From Lathyrus oleraceus (Eukaryota > Streptophyta > Magnoliopsida > Fabales > Fabaceae), in contig NC_066585.1 in NCBI RefSeq assembly GCF_024323335.1, positions 75,874,109 to 75,938,108 on the forward strand: 64,000 nucleotides of DNA. The letters run 5' to 3'. Shown here piece by piece: positions 11,061 to 23,221 of this stretch (positions are counted from its first letter, which is position 1; every line of letters begins with the position of its first letter). A model generated the notes under the pieces. It did no database searches. It saw only the letters and a program-made list of their open reading frames with translations, and had not been told where the DNA came from. The translations under genes and the position numbers were made by a program.

Positions 11061-12792
11061 ATGACCCACACAAATGAAAGAGACAGTTACAATGCTAAGC
11101 CTCCTGTCTTTGATGGAGAAAAATTCGACTACTAGAAAGATAGGATTGAGAGCTTCTTTCTAGGCTATGATGCTGATCTCTGGGACATTGTCACAGATGG
11201 ATACAAACCTCCTGTCACAGAGGATGGAGTTAAAGTTCCCAGAAGTAAGATGTCAGATGATCAGAAGCGAGTTTTCAAAAATCATCACAAGGCCAGAACC
11301 ATACTTCTCAATGCTATATCTTACAACGAGTATGAAAAGATCACCAACAGAGAAACAGCCAAAGACATACTTGACTCTCTGAGGATGACTCATGAAGGAA
11401 ACTCTCAGGTCAAAGAGACAAAGGCTCTGGCGCTTATCCAGAAATATGAAGCTTTCAAAATGGAGGATGACGAAGCCATAGAGGTAATGTTCTCTAGATT
11501 CCAAACTCTTATTGCAGGTCTCAAAGTTCTAGACAAAGGGTACACAACTGCAAACCACGTCAAAAAGATAGTCAGAAGCTTGCCAAAGAAGTGGAGACCC
11601 ATGGTCACTGCTCTAAAGCTGTCTAAGGATCTGAACAATATCAGTCTTGAAGAACTTGTCAGTTCCCTCAGAAGCCATGAGATAGAACTAGAGGAAGATG
11701 AGCCTCAAAAGAAGAACAAGTCTGTAGCATTAAAGTCCAGATCTGAAAGACGCAAATTTGACAGAACCAAAGCATTCCAGGCCGAGACAGAAGATGTAGA
11801 TGACTCTGAACAAGAAGATTCTGATGAGGAAGAAGAATTGTCCCTCCTGACCAGGAGAGTTAAACAACTCTGGAAAAAGAGGAACAACAACTTCAGAAGA
11901 CCAAGACCCAGAGAGGATCGATCAGAATCAACGTCTAAAGGTAAAACTAACAAAGATGTCACTTGTTATGAATGTAAAGAAACAGGTCACTACATGAACG
12001 AATGCCCAAAGTTAAAGAAAGACAGTTCCAGAAAAGAGAGCTTCAAGAAAAATTCCCTCAGAACCAAAAAGGGGTTAATGGCTACCTGGGATGATAGCGA
12101 GTCTGACTCATCAGAATCTGACTCTGATGAACAGGCCAATGTAGCATTCATGGCTACCACATCCAATGACAACTCAGATGAAGAATCTGAAGAGGTATTT
12201 TCTGAACTCTCTCGATCTGATCTAGAATCATGCTTGTCTGAAACTCTTAGCTCATATCAGAAACTAAAACAAAAGTTTAAAGCAATAAAAGGTTGTCTTG
12301 AAGAAAAATTTGAAGAATGTGGCAAACTTGAGATGACAATTCTAGAATTAAAAGATGAAAACAGATCTTTAACATTACAAAGAGATGCTGCAAAGAAAAA
12401 TTGTTTAAAACTGGAAGAAGCGTTATCTCAAGCTCCACAAACTTCAAATACAATAATTTATAAATACGAAAAAGCCTTTCAAAAGTTTCTGAAAAATGGG
12501 ATAGGAAGGAGTGTAATGGCATCCATGATTTATGGAGTCAGTCAGAACAATAGAAAAGGAATTGGGTATGATCCTAAGGAAGATAAAACTTCTACTAGTG
12601 ATCAACTTAAATCTCCATTTTCATATCACTATACACACACACAAGAACAAAAATTTGAAAATGCTAGAAAACCCAAAGTTATAAGAAACTCTGGGAAAAC
12701 TAATCAAAAAGGACCCAAGAGACTCTGGGTACCAAAAGATAAGATTGTTTATGTTGCAGATATCTTATGCAGCAAAGTTCAAACACTAGTCA
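11061..12792 (+). pseudogene. gag: gag of SIRE-type element B
   Basis: Nucleocapsid/coat precursor of the retrotransposon. The start ATG lies 69 bp after the primer site. The N-terminal retrotransposon gag fold is seen (PPVFDGEKFDY ... YEKITNRETAKDIL ... SLPKKWRPMVTALK). An acidic Ser/Glu region follows, then a CCHC zinc knuckle (CYECKETGHYMNEC) near 11965, and a coiled-coil-rich C-terminal third around 12230-12450 ending in ASMIYGV. A TAG at 11133-11135 replaces the usual Trp 25 codons in. Just before the protease the frame shifts by one near 12790. The rest is open for more than 500 codons, so the damage is recent. Confidence 0.9.
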
Positions 12793-15700
12793 TGGTACCT
12801 GGACTCTGGATGCTCGCGACACATGACGGGAAGAAAGTCTATGTTCCAAAGCCTGGAACTTAAAGACGCTGGATTCGTAGGTTTCGGAGGAGATCAGAAA
12901 GGAAGGATCAGAGACTCCGGAACTATTGGTAATGGTACTCTTCCCTCTATATCTGATGTCCTTTACGTAGAAGGATTAATGCATAATTTGTTATCCATAA
13001 GTCAATTAAGTGATAACGGTTATGACGTGATCTTTAATCAAAAAACATGTAAAGCCATATATCAAAACAATGGTTCTGTCCTATTCACAGGCAAGAGGAA
13101 AAACAATATTTATAAAATTAATCTTTCTGATTTAAAAGAACAAAATGTGAAATGTCTGATGTCTGTTCACGAAGAGCAATGGGTATGGCATAGACGCTTG
13201 GGCCACATTAGCATGAGAAAACTATCTCAGCTAAATAAACTCGAGTTAGTCAGAGGCCTACCTAAACTGAAGTTTTCTTCAGATGCTCTATGCGAAGCAT
13301 GTCAGAAAGGAAAATTTTCAAAAGCATCTTTCAAAAAGAAAACTATTGTTACTACCTCTAAGCCTCTGGAACTTCTTCACATTGATTTATTTGGTCCTGT
13401 GAAAACAGCATCATTCAATGGAAAGAAGTATGGACTAGTCATTGTTGATGATTTCAGTCGCTGGACATGGGTGAAATTCCTAAAGCACAAGAGTGAGTCA
13501 CACTTTGTATTCACTAGTTTCTGCTCCAAAGTGCAAAAAGAATTTGACTCTAAAATTATTAGAGTCAGAAGTGATCATGGTGGGGAATTTGAAAACAAAA
13601 ATTTTGTGGAATTATTTGACTCTAATGGAATATCCCATGATTTCTCCTGCCCTAGAACTCCACAACAAAATGGAGTTGTAGAGAGGAAGAATAGGACACT
13701 CCAAGAGATGGCCAGAACCATGATCAATGAAACGAATGTGGCTAAGCACTTTTGGGCCGAAGCTGTAAATACAACGTGTTATATTCAGAATAGAATCTCC
13801 ATAAGACCTATTCTGGAAAAGACTCCATATGAACTGTGTAAAGGAAGGAAACCAAACATTTCATATTTCCATCCATTTGGAAGTTCTTGCTTTATTTTAA
13901 ACACTAAAGAACATCTGAACAAGTTTGATTCCAAAGCACAGAAAGGTATTATGTTAGGATACTCAAAACGCTCTAAAGGCTACAGAGTATACAATACAGA
14001 AACCAAAATTGTGGAAGAATCAATTCATGTCAGATTTGACGATAAGCTTGACCCTGAAAAGTCAAAGCTAGTTGAAAATTTTGCAGATTTAAAAATCACT
14101 CTTGCAGGATCTGATAAAACTCCAGAAGCAACTGTCACTCAGAACTCTGAGGAAATTAATTCCCCAGTAATCCCAAAGAAAGCTAAAAGTCGCATCAACG
14201 TATCTGAAGATTTGATTCTGGGCAACAAAGACGAACCTGTCAGAACCAGATCTACCTTCAGGACCTCTGAAGAGACGCCTATGGGACTAGTGTCTCTGAT
14301 CGAGCCTACGTCCTGTGATGAAGCACTTCAAGATAACGACTGGGTTTCAGCTATGCAAGAAGAGTTAGATTAATTCACAAAGAATGATGTCTGGGATCTT
14401 GTTCCCAAGCCCAGAAGCACTCACGTTATTGGAACCAGATGGGTATTCAGAAACAAGCTGAATGAAAAAGGAGAAGTCGTCAGAAACAAAGCTCGACTGG
14501 TAGCTCAAGGTTACAGTCAACAAGAAGGTATTGACTACAATGAAACCTTTGCTCCAGTCGCAAGGTTAGAATCTATTCGTTTTCTTGTATCTTTTTCTAT
14601 TAACCATTCTATTAAATTATATCAAATGGATGTCAAGAGCGCATTCCTTAATGGTTATATATCAGAATAAGTGTATGTCAACCAACCTCCAGGTTTTGAA
14701 AATCCAAATTTTCCAGAACATGTCTTTAAACTTAAAAAATCTTTATATGGACTTAAACAAGCTCCCAGAGCTTGGTATGAACGTTTAAGTAATTTTCTTC
14801 TGGAACACAATTTTATCAGAGGGAAAGTTGACTCCACACTCTTCTGTAAGAACCTTAACAATGATCTCATGATATGTCAGATATATGTTGATGATATTAT
14901 TTTTTGTTCTGTTAACGCCTCTGTTTGTCAAGAATTCTCTGAGTTAATGCAGGCAGAATTTGAAATGAGCTTAATGCAAGAACTAAAGTTCTTTCTAGGA
15001 ATTCAAATTAACCAAACTTCAGAAGTCACGTACGTTCATCAAAGCAAATACATAAAAGATGTTCTGAAGAAATTTGACATGGCTGAATGCAACTCTGCAA
15101 AGACTCCCATGCATCCAACATGCATTCTTGAAAAGGAAGAAGTCAGTAAAAAGGTTTGTCAGAAGCTCTATCGTGGTATGATAGGCTCCCTTCTCTATCT
15201 GACTGCTACTCGACCTGATATTCTCTTTAGTGTCTGTCTTTGTGCCATATTCCAATCAGATCCTAGAGAAACTCACTTAACAGCAGTTAAGAGAATTTTC
15301 AAATATCTGAAAGGAACTCCTAACCTGGGCCTGATGTATGAGAAAACATCAGAGTATAGACTTTCGGGTTACTGTGATGCAGATTACGCAGGAGATAGAT
15401 TGGAACGAAAAAGCACATCTGGAAATTGTCAGCTCCTAGGAAACAATCTTATATCCTGGGCCAGCAAAAGACAGTCAACTATCGCTCTATCAACTGCAGA
15501 AGCTGAATACATCTCAGCATCACTGTGCACAACTCAGATGCTCTGGATGAAGAATCAGTTAGAAGATCTGCAAATCTTCGAGAGTAACATTCCTATCTTT
15601 TGTGATAATACTGCTGCCATTTGTTTAAGTAAGAATCCCATCTTACACTCCAGAGCTAAGCACATTGAAATAAAACATCATTTTATCAGAGACTATGTTC

Positions 15701-15831
15701 AGAAAGGGATAGTAACATTGAAGTTCATTGATACAGATCATCAATGGGCAGATATATTTACTAAACCTCTAGCTGAAGATAGATTTCTTTTTATCTTAGA
15801 GAATCTGAACATTCAAAATTGCCCTGAATAA
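12793..15831 (+). pseudogene. pol: pol (protease, integrase, RT, RNase H) of element B
   Basis: Polyprotein that cleaves gag, integrates and copies the element. Protease active-site motif DSGCSRHMTG lies near 12802. The integrase zinc region (H..H..C..C) spans about 13190-13320, with core motifs HIDLFG, DDFSRWTW, RSDHGGEF and PQQNGVVERKNRT. Reverse transcriptase shows [39 protein letters not shown] and YVDDIIF. RNase H shows DADYAGD, STAEAEYI and DNTAAICLSKNP. TAA stops at 14371-14373 and 14668-14670 interrupt the RT region. Otherwise it stays in one frame to its natural stop. It is in a different frame from gag. Confidence 0.93.
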
Positions 15832-16197
15832 ATTGTGCCTCTGAAGATGTAAAATGAGACTCTGACATAAACAAATGAGCTTCTGCCTCTGACTCTGATA
15901 CTTCTACCAAGTTAAGAAGATATCTGAGTTAGAAATCTCCAGGAACCAATCCTTTGGTATTCCTGAAGATCAGATACATCAACATGTGGAGTGAATTACG
16001 TCTAACCTTGGAACTTCTAGACAGCTGTCCAGAAGAAATTCAAAGGACAGACGTTTGAGATCTCCTTGAGCAGTGTGCATACTGTTGGGATTAGACATTC
16101 ATTAATGAGCCATAATCATTTCTCCCTCTAAGCGTGCTAACTTGGTTTTTGTGCTAAACTCTGATTTTTGTGTCGTTTTGCATGCAGTTCGTTCTAG

Positions 16198-16205
16198 TAT
16201 ATAAA
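16198..16205 (+). promoter_or_regulatory. TATA box of a possible internal promoter for the envelope-like ORF
   Basis: TATATAAA is followed by acacttctctcac and a C/T-rich 5'-UTR-like stretch, with the ORF start 107 bp downstream. This is normal plant core-promoter spacing and lies inside the element, separate from the LTR promoter. Confidence 0.5.
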
Positions 16206-16311
16206 CACTTCTCTCACATTGTGCACACACTTCACTCTCACTCACTTTCTCAAACCAGCTCTCTCAGGCATTTCTGCAAGCAGTTCATCTTCATCTCGTT
16301 CCTCATCAACA

Positions 16312-18572
16312 ATGGATTCTCAACAACAATCCGTGTTCAACTATTCTCAACAAATGGACTCCAGCAACGCAGCTCAAAGCACAAGCATTCCTACTCCAAC
16401 AGTTACAGGCGTAACTATAACACCAGTGTACAAGGAGCCTCATATTCTTGACCGTGAGCCTCATATCAATCTTGCAACTCCTTTCGAGAAACTGGATGTT
16501 TTGTGTGAATCACTTGTGGATTTCAACAACATGAAGAGGAATGGGGTAGACCTAACTGAAGAACTTCATCATCAAGGTTGGGAAAACTATTTTCAACGCC
16601 TTTATGGTCCTGTTTACCCAAACCTCATCAAGGAATTCTGGAGGTTTACTGACGTTGACGACCATTTCATCGTCTCCTACGTTTTAGGGGTAAAAATCGT
16701 GATTACTGAAAAATCAATAGCCTCATTGCTGAACATGGAGAAAGCTGGAGGAAGAAGGATTTACAACATCAATCCTAGGGCAAAGTACATTGCTCATGAA
16801 ATCAACCCCACCATCTTCAAACTCAACACAGAAGGCAATCCCTCAAAGAACAAAGAACTACATCAGAATCTCCGAGTGTGGCTCAAGATCATTCTGGGAA
16901 CTATTCATCATCGCCCAGCATCCAACTCATCAGATTACATCAATACAGATTAGAAGTGTATGCTGTACTGTATTCATAAGGGTCTGAAGCTTTGCCTCCC
17001 AGCCCTCCTCTTCAAATACCTCAGAGACTCCGTACGGGAGACCAGGAACAACATGAAACCCAGAACCTACATCCCTCTGGGAAGACTTCTATCAGATGTA
17101 CTGATAGAAAATGGGCTCGTAGATCATCTGGAAAAACATAAACTCATGGAAGATATGGCAATAGAAACTGGAAGGCCTCTGAACTCCAGAAATCTGAAGA
17201 GCATGGGGATTCTGAAGAAGATTCAAGTCAAACCTACTCTGGACACCTCTTGGGAAGCTTTAAAAGATCAGAGGGATATGCCAAATGGTCTAGCAAGGTT
17301 CTACAAGAATGAACCCAAAGAGGCAATCCTCCACTATCTCCAACGTCTGAAGGATGAAGGAGTGGACATCTCAGACTTCAGATTAGACGATCTGCCAGAT
17401 TCAGCCCCAGACTTCGTGAAGTTCAAAAGAGGTCCATCTGAGAAGTCTTCAAGAGCGAAGAAAGCAAAGCTAGGAGAATCTTCTGAATCAAGACCTCCAG
17501 CGCCTCTGCAAGAATCTTCTGGTAAGTCTGCCTCTACTACTCCCTCTGATCAGCAATTGGCTTCTTCTACTCCTCTACCAACACCCATCTACACCACATC
17601 TGAAACCCCTCCTTCCACAATCAGAACACAACAACCTCTACCAAAATTCAATCTTGCAAATACCTTCTTACCACTATCCGAAGCTGAAGAATTAAACCAA
17701 ACCACTTCCTCATCCTCAGCCCCAGAATCACCTCCCTACTTTATCCTTTCCTCTGACACAGAACCCTCTGACCCCGCTTCTCCCACTTTAGCACAACTTC
17801 AATCTCTAAACCGTAACTCCCAACAACCACAACAACCTCCACCTGAACCTGAAGTAACCTCACCACCCACAGAACAACCAACCATCACTACATCTGAACT
17901 TCAACCCTCTGACCTCCATACCTCTGACATTACCCCTCCAAACACTTCCGTTGAACCTCAAACATTCAACCTAAGCCCTCCAACCTCTCCACCTCAAACA
18001 TCTGAACCAGAACATTCCCTGCCTACCCTAGAGGAAGCCATTATGCTGTTTGCAGGGGCTTCAGTGCAAAAGGTCAAGTCTCTGACCGTAAACTCTGGCA
18101 TCAGTGATGATCCTGACTCTGTTAGGACACACTGGAACAGGGTCATTGGCTGGATGACATCTGAGGCCTTCAAGCTGAAGCACATCTCTGAGCAAGTCAG
18201 AAACGACTTCATCAGAGACGCTGAGGCAAGACTACAAGAGCGCTTGGCCAGAGAAGCTGAAGAAAAGGCCAGAAGGGAAGAAGAAGAAAGAGCCAGAGAA
18301 GAAGAAATCAAAAGGGCAAGGGAAGCTAAAGCTAAAGCTCTAGCTGACGCTGCTGCTGCTGCTGCTGAAGCTGAAGTCGCTGAAGAACAACATGCTCTGA
18401 CTCAGGGGGAGTCTTCTTCTTTTGCCCCCTGGTTCTCAGGACGCTGGAAGAACTTCAGAAAGAGCAGAAGGAAGTCCGAGCCAGACTGGATCAACAGGAT
18501 ACTGTCAACGCCAACATCCAGAACCTGCTGAATCAACTGCTTCAGAGAATGCCTCCTCCTCCCAACCCTTAG
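16312..18572 (+). pseudogene. Envelope-like ORF of Sirevirus element B
   Basis: Extra ORF between pol and the 3' LTR, as in SIRE-type elements, where it is called env-like although function is unproven. The ATG after caacaATGG is chosen because a TATA box and a leader precede it; upstream in-frame codons look like leader. The N-terminal part (to about residue 215) is folded-looking, with KEFWRFTDVDDHFIVSYVLG. It is followed by a Lys-rich part, a long Pro/Ser/Thr-rich linker, then an Arg/Glu/Ala coiled coil with an alanine run from a GCT repeat. A TAG at 16951-16953 splits the frame. A one-base slip at the C-run near 18425 shifts the last 45 codons, which encode a leucine/glutamine heptad helix ending RMPPPPNP. 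I see no convincing transmembrane segment. Confidence 0.8.
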
Positions 18573-18715
18573 ACATTTAGGATCTTTTGCTTTTTGCCTT
18601 GCTTATCCTTGTTTCTGATGTTTTTTTTCTCTTGTCATTATCTCTGATGTTCTGTTTCTCTTATCTGAATATATATTTTTCCTGCTTATTTTTTGTTTAA
18701 GTCTTTTTGATTCTA

Positions 18716-18730
18716 ACAAAAAGGGGGAGA
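18716..18730 (+). promoter_or_regulatory. First polypurine-tract-like motif of element B
   Basis: aacaaaaagggggag, nearly identical to the tract that directly precedes the 3' LTR, lies about 265 bp upstream of it. It could be a central or duplicated polypurine tract. Confidence 0.5.
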
Positions 18731-18980
18731 AATCAAATAGCTCTGATGAAAAATTGCCTAATACCTTAAGCACTCTGCAAACATACTATTATCTAAAATA
18801 AATTCATCTAACACTGGACTTAAGAAAATTGCAGAAGGTATCAAGAAACTTCATTGCTTGGAAGCTCTAGCAAGAACTTCTAAACTCCCTAGCCTATCTC
18901 AGGGGGAACTCATTTCTATCTGATCTGATAAAGCTTTTTTCAATGTTTCATCTGTCATTTGAGTTTGTTTTGTCATCATC

Positions 18981-18994
18981 AAAAAGGGGGAGAT
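18981..18994 (+). promoter_or_regulatory. Polypurine tract of element B
   Basis: aaaaagggggagat immediately before the TG of the 3' LTR, in the standard position for plus-strand priming. Confidence 0.92.
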
Positions 18995-19643
18995 TGTAAG
19001 AACAAAAATTGTTCTACAACAGATTCTAGGATTTTGATGATAACAAAGGATGAAACCAAAAATGGCACTCTAACGAAAAGTTTCTAAGTGTGCAGGACTC
19101 TAAAAGGAATCTGACTACGTCATCAGATTCAGAATCAAATCAGATACAAATTATCAAAAGATCAGAAGCATCTGAAGTAGAAATGCGCTCTAGAAGTTCT
19201 GACTCTGAGCTTACAGCAGATCAGAATATCAGAAGCATCTGAAGAAGAAGTACGCTCTAGAAGATCTGACTCTGAATAATGGTATATCAAATTCCAGAAA
19301 CTCACAACAGTATCTGAAGTCACCATCAGAACTCTAAGCGATCAAAATCATCAGAAGCTCTGAAGCCACACAGCAAGATCTCAGATTAACAGAGTTACTT
19401 AGACTCTGATAATGGATTTCCCAATTCAAAAAGAATAACGTCAACTTCGAATTTAAATGGAAAGGAACTATTACTGGAAAGAAGTTATTCAGGGAGACAA
19501 AGTTGTTTTGGCAAGAAACAACAGAAGTTATGGCATTGATTCCTAATCAAGACAAAATTATCTGCCATCAATTTCAACGGTCCTTTCACCTCTATATAAA
19601 GGACAGCAAACAGCATTGAGAGACACACCTGAATACACCGAAA

Positions 19644-19679
<36 letters not shown>

Positions 19680-20052
19680 CTTTCACGAGTTTTTGCTCAG
19701 AACGTGAAACATTCTATTTGCTCTTACTACTGTAATACTTGCTTTATCCTAGAAGCACTCTAGATTACAAACCTTGTTTTTATCTAAGCTGTTTTATATT
19801 TCCTCAAGTGACTCTGCGCAGTCTGCATACTTGAGAGGACTAAGAGATCTTTCTCTTAGACGTTGGTTGTAATAATCTTTCAAGATTAGTGGATTAAGTC
19901 CTTATTGAAGGCGAAATCACCTTGGCCGGGTGGACTGGAGTAGCTTTGTGTTATAAGCGAACCAGTATAAATTCCTTGTGTGGTCTTTGTCTGAAAAAGC
20001 GCTTATTTTCCAAAACAATTCAAACCCCCCTTTCTTGTTTTTCTCACCTTCA
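18995..20052 (+). mobile_element. 3' LTR of element B, 1058 bp
   Basis: Starts TGTAAGAACAAAAATTG after the polypurine tract and ends CTCACCTTCA. The early TTTTGATGATAACAAAG word is shared with the LTR of element C. U3 carries two 67-bp tandem units. The TATA box tctatataaagga lies at 19591, followed by a (CT)14 run. Confidence 0.95.
19161..19294 (+). repeat. Two 67-bp tandem units in the U3 of element B
   Basis: Unit one begins atcagaagcatctgaag near 19161 and the second at 19228. Both continue with gctctagaag and tctgactctga. They sit upstream of the LTR TATA box, where repeated U3 blocks often act as enhancers (inference). Confidence 0.75.
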
Positions 20053-21281
20053 AAATGCAACATTACAAACCAATTGCAGACCTTGGAATGAACCTGTAAA
20101 TGGCCCTGAAATAGACATCAACTCCAAGCCTCATTCAAGCCATTTAACCCTGCAAGGCACATTCATTCTAAGTTGTAAACAACAGTACAAAATGATAAAC
20201 CATACATCAATGAATCAAAGACAACTCTACCGCACCAGGAACATTACAGAATAAGCATATTGCAGCTGACCTTTAATCAAAGCCACAACTTCACAAGCTC
20301 TACAAAACCGTGGACCTGCAATGGTCATCCCTGACCTGTACCACTTCATAACACTAACCTGTAATGCAACCAATTGACAGTTCATAACTAATAACCTGTA
20401 AGTCCCCTCGGCCTTTTGCACAAGGGATATATCAGCCTCATTGCCTTTTGCAAGTCTTCTCTGTCTTTTGCACGGAAAATATTATGTTGTTTCCATTTAC
20501 CTTTTCTAAGTTTTCTCTACCTTTTGCACGAGAAAGTTATGTCTCCTCACCTGCCTTTTACAAGTTCTCTCTGCCTTCTATACGAGAAAATTATTTGTAC
20601 TTGCTCTTTGCATCTTGAGTACAAAATAAAGGACTAGACGTGTGACTTACTCCCTTCCCGATTATTTAGACACCCGACGTATGTTTGGCAGTTTGATTAA
20701 TAGCCACTCTTCAAGAACTCCATCTTCGTCGTTGTGCCTGAGAGGTATCATGTCGTTCTCTTGCCTTTTACAAGTCCCTCTGCCTTTTGCATGAGAAATG
20801 TCATCTTCTTTACGCTTGCCTTTTGCAAGTTTCCTAGGCCTTTTGCACGAGGAATTCTATTTCCAGTCCCCCTTACCTTTTACAAGTCTCCTATTCCTAT
20901 TGCATGGAGAGAAACCCTTTTGGTTTACGCTTACCTTATGCAAGTATCTATGCCTTTTGCATGAGAAAAATGTTACTTCCTATCACTGCTTACCTTTTGT
21001 AAGTATCCTTTTCGTTATGAATTGAACAAGCTTTCATCTTGGCTCACCTTTTGTAAGTACTATGTGCCTTTCGCATGAGAAGAACATATCTCTCCTTTGC
21101 TTGACTTTTGCAAGGCTTCTATGCCTTTTGCATAGGAAAAATTACTTCATAATCGACTCCCGAACCTGAATTTGGTTGCTAAGACCATCTTCTTTTTCTT
21201 TTAGGGGTTTTATCGATATTTCCCATTTCCTTTGGAATAAATAAAGTTCGGTGGAGGCTGTGTATTTTTTGCAATGCGACA
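20053..21281 (-). mobile_element. Reverse-oriented fragment of an Ogre-related LTR
   Basis: On the minus strand the block starts TGTCGCATTGCAAAAAAT at 21281. Over its first 115 bp it follows the same order as the solo LTR at 2475: cctccaccg, ttatttattccaaag, gatggtctta, and ggttcgggagtcgattatg. Divergence is large, so it is a different, old family member. Its inner part is a tandem array. It is cut at 20053 by element B, which inserted into it. The other side of the break is not recognisable left of element B. Confidence 0.65.
20408..21150. repeat. Degenerate 57-60 bp tandem array, about 11 units
   Basis: Each unit contains gccttttgcaagt and, about 20 bp later, gccttttgcatgagaaa, so the unit itself is an internal duplication of a gccttttgca word. 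Units differ at many positions, and spacing is regular except around 20590-20740, where a spacer interrupts the array. Confidence 0.85.
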
Positions 21282-23050
21282 AACTGCCATATGGCATCTT
21301 CACCTTTCATGGCCTCTGCAAAAAAACAAAAGAGATCAAAAGGTGGGAGGAAGAAGGACGAAATTCTAAAGTCACCCACTAAAGATTTTCTTCCTCTCAT
21401 CTTTAGATTTGGCATCCACAAGCCAGCGTGTCTGAATGCACCTTTTTAATCGGGTATTAGAGGCCAAATCCAACAAAACCACCCCCTATATAACCAAACT
21501 CCTAACAGAAGGACACTAACTAGGCTTTTAAATACAACTCCTCTTCAGATAAATATTCCTTTCGGTAGCAGTACATCTTGTCCCTAGTTAAAAAATGACC
21601 CTGAGTCCAATATTTGCAAAAGAGATATGTGTACGTAGAAACAATTTCGGATCTAAGTGATAAGTCTTCAAGTGGGCCTCATTATTAAGAGGAACTACCA
21701 GGAAGAATCAGGCCTTTAAATGTTTCACAATATCAGAGAAAGTCTCAAAGTATTTGATACTTTGACTTTATGAAACCAAACTAAAACCATTCAAAAATTT
21801 GGAAGCGCTTTGTTCTTTCAAGATATGGAAGAACAATGTCAAAGTCGCTTAATATCTTTATGTTTGCACTAGTGCTGAAAAACCTTAACTAATGGCCAGC
21901 TCACGGGGTGAAAGTGCAAGAGAGAAATGAGTAAATGGTTCAGAAAACTGACTTCGAACTTATTGAAAGGAAGACAATAACCATTGAGAGAGAACATACA
22001 CTAATGGAACAAGATCGTGCATCCACCATACTAACCACAAACCCTTTGATCTTCATCTGGGTGGAAAGCACCCAAATCTTTTGAAGGACGCACATCAATC
22101 ATAACCTATAGAAAATAGAAACAACTTTAGATATCTATGAATTTACCCAAACTCCTGAAATGTCCTTATCGGGTTTCTTGGTTGAAACATACATAATCAC
22201 CATGATTAAAGATGTTAGGAAACGAATGTACGAACAACGAGCGAGGTGAACAAGTTCAAAGCACCCAATGTCTCAGAAACCCTAAAATGGTTAAACGAAG
22301 AAGATGGAAAAAAACCTCAAATGCGAGAACCCTGTAGCTCAAATAGGAGACTGAAAAAGTGAAAATGAAATCGATAGACAAAATTTTAAAAGTTGAGGAC
22401 CGTGCGGTCACTCTCCACCATCAATGATTAATATTTACTTGAAATTGTTGGAAAGACACAGGCAAAGTGTGATTTCTAGCTAGAATAAGGGATATCTATC
22501 AATCATTCTCCGTACCTCACAATGCCACGTAAAAACACTATTCAAATTCACCACTTCCCAAGAACGATAACTTTTCATCAGGGATCTCCACTTTATGACC
22601 TCGTACCTGGGAGAAGTCATCCATTACAAATCCTTGCTCTACATAATAGAAGATAATGGCTTGGGGGATAACTGTTCTTGGCTAACCGGAACATCCAAAA
22701 AGCATAAAGGTTTAACACCCATAAGGAGACAAAACAAGACGGTGATAGACGAATTATATGCCTCACACCATCAAGATCACCTCACTCGTAAAACTCATCC
22801 TCACTATTCAGATACATCTAACAGTCTTTTGTATCTTGTGCTCACTCTCACATTTAATTGTTAAGTAACTCTCTTATTTAAAGGAGTTAGCGAGCCATTT
22901 TCCAGATTTAAATTTCAGTTCCTATTGGCATTAGATTTCTCACTCTCTTAATAACTTGAGTTTTGAAGTGTTAACCTTGCAATCAATCTCTTTCCACCAC
23001 TTCAGAACCTTGGACCACCACAACAGTGCATCAATACAACCTCTCTCATC
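21282..23050. mobile_element. Old Ty3/gypsy-like non-coding debris with an LTR-like right end
   Basis: No protein domain is seen. From about 22450 rightwards the texture is that of a gypsy LTR read on the + strand: ataatggcttgggggataac near 22650, a ttatttaaagg TATA-like word near 22874, and an end region with aacttgagttttgaagtgtt followed by aaccttgcaatc. Boundaries and target duplication could not be set. A minus-strand ORF at 21179-21421 is a by-product of the neighbouring LTR. Confidence 0.4.
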
Positions 23051-23061
23051 ATCGTTTTACT

Positions 23062-23221
23062 ATAAAACATAGTTTTTCATTCCTTATTATAAACACATTT
23101 TGACTTTTTAGATTCATTGAATAATGAATGTATCTAGTTTATATATAGACCAGATACATCAGTTACTCAATAAATCTAAAAAATTAAAATTTAGTTATAA
23201 TAAAAAATGGATGGAGTACAT
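23062..23221. mobile_element. Stowaway-like MITE
   Basis: Inverted ends: tttcattccttattataa at the left and, reversed, tactccatccattttttat at the right, the common plant Tc1/mariner MITE signature. Inner arms also pair (ttttagattcattgaat against attcaataaatctaaaa, imperfect). About 160 bp in AT-rich surroundings, with likely TA target. Confidence 0.7.

Larger units (their letters stand above)
10463..20052 (+). mobile_element. SIRE/Maximus-like Ty1/copia element B, nearly complete
   Basis: Order: truncated 5' LTR, tRNA-Met-type primer site, gag, protease-integrase-RT-RNase H, envelope-like ORF, polypurine tract, full 3' LTR. An extra ORF after pol together with Ty1/copia domain order defines the Sirevirus group. 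The overlapping part of the two LTRs (about 515 bp) differs by four substitutions plus a CT-repeat length change, so insertion was recent. Because the 5' LTR is cut, no target duplication can be checked. Coding frames carry several stops and frameshifts, so this copy cannot make intact proteins. Confidence 0.92.

Noticed and set aside
12277..12522. Minus-strand ORFs over gag and integrase of element B
   Set aside because: Antisense shadows of gag/pol without promoter-like context, unlike the element C cassette.
21179..21421. 80-codon minus-strand ORF considered as a Tat-clade antisense ORF
   Set aside because: It overlaps the start of the Ogre-related LTR and its second half is LTR sequence.
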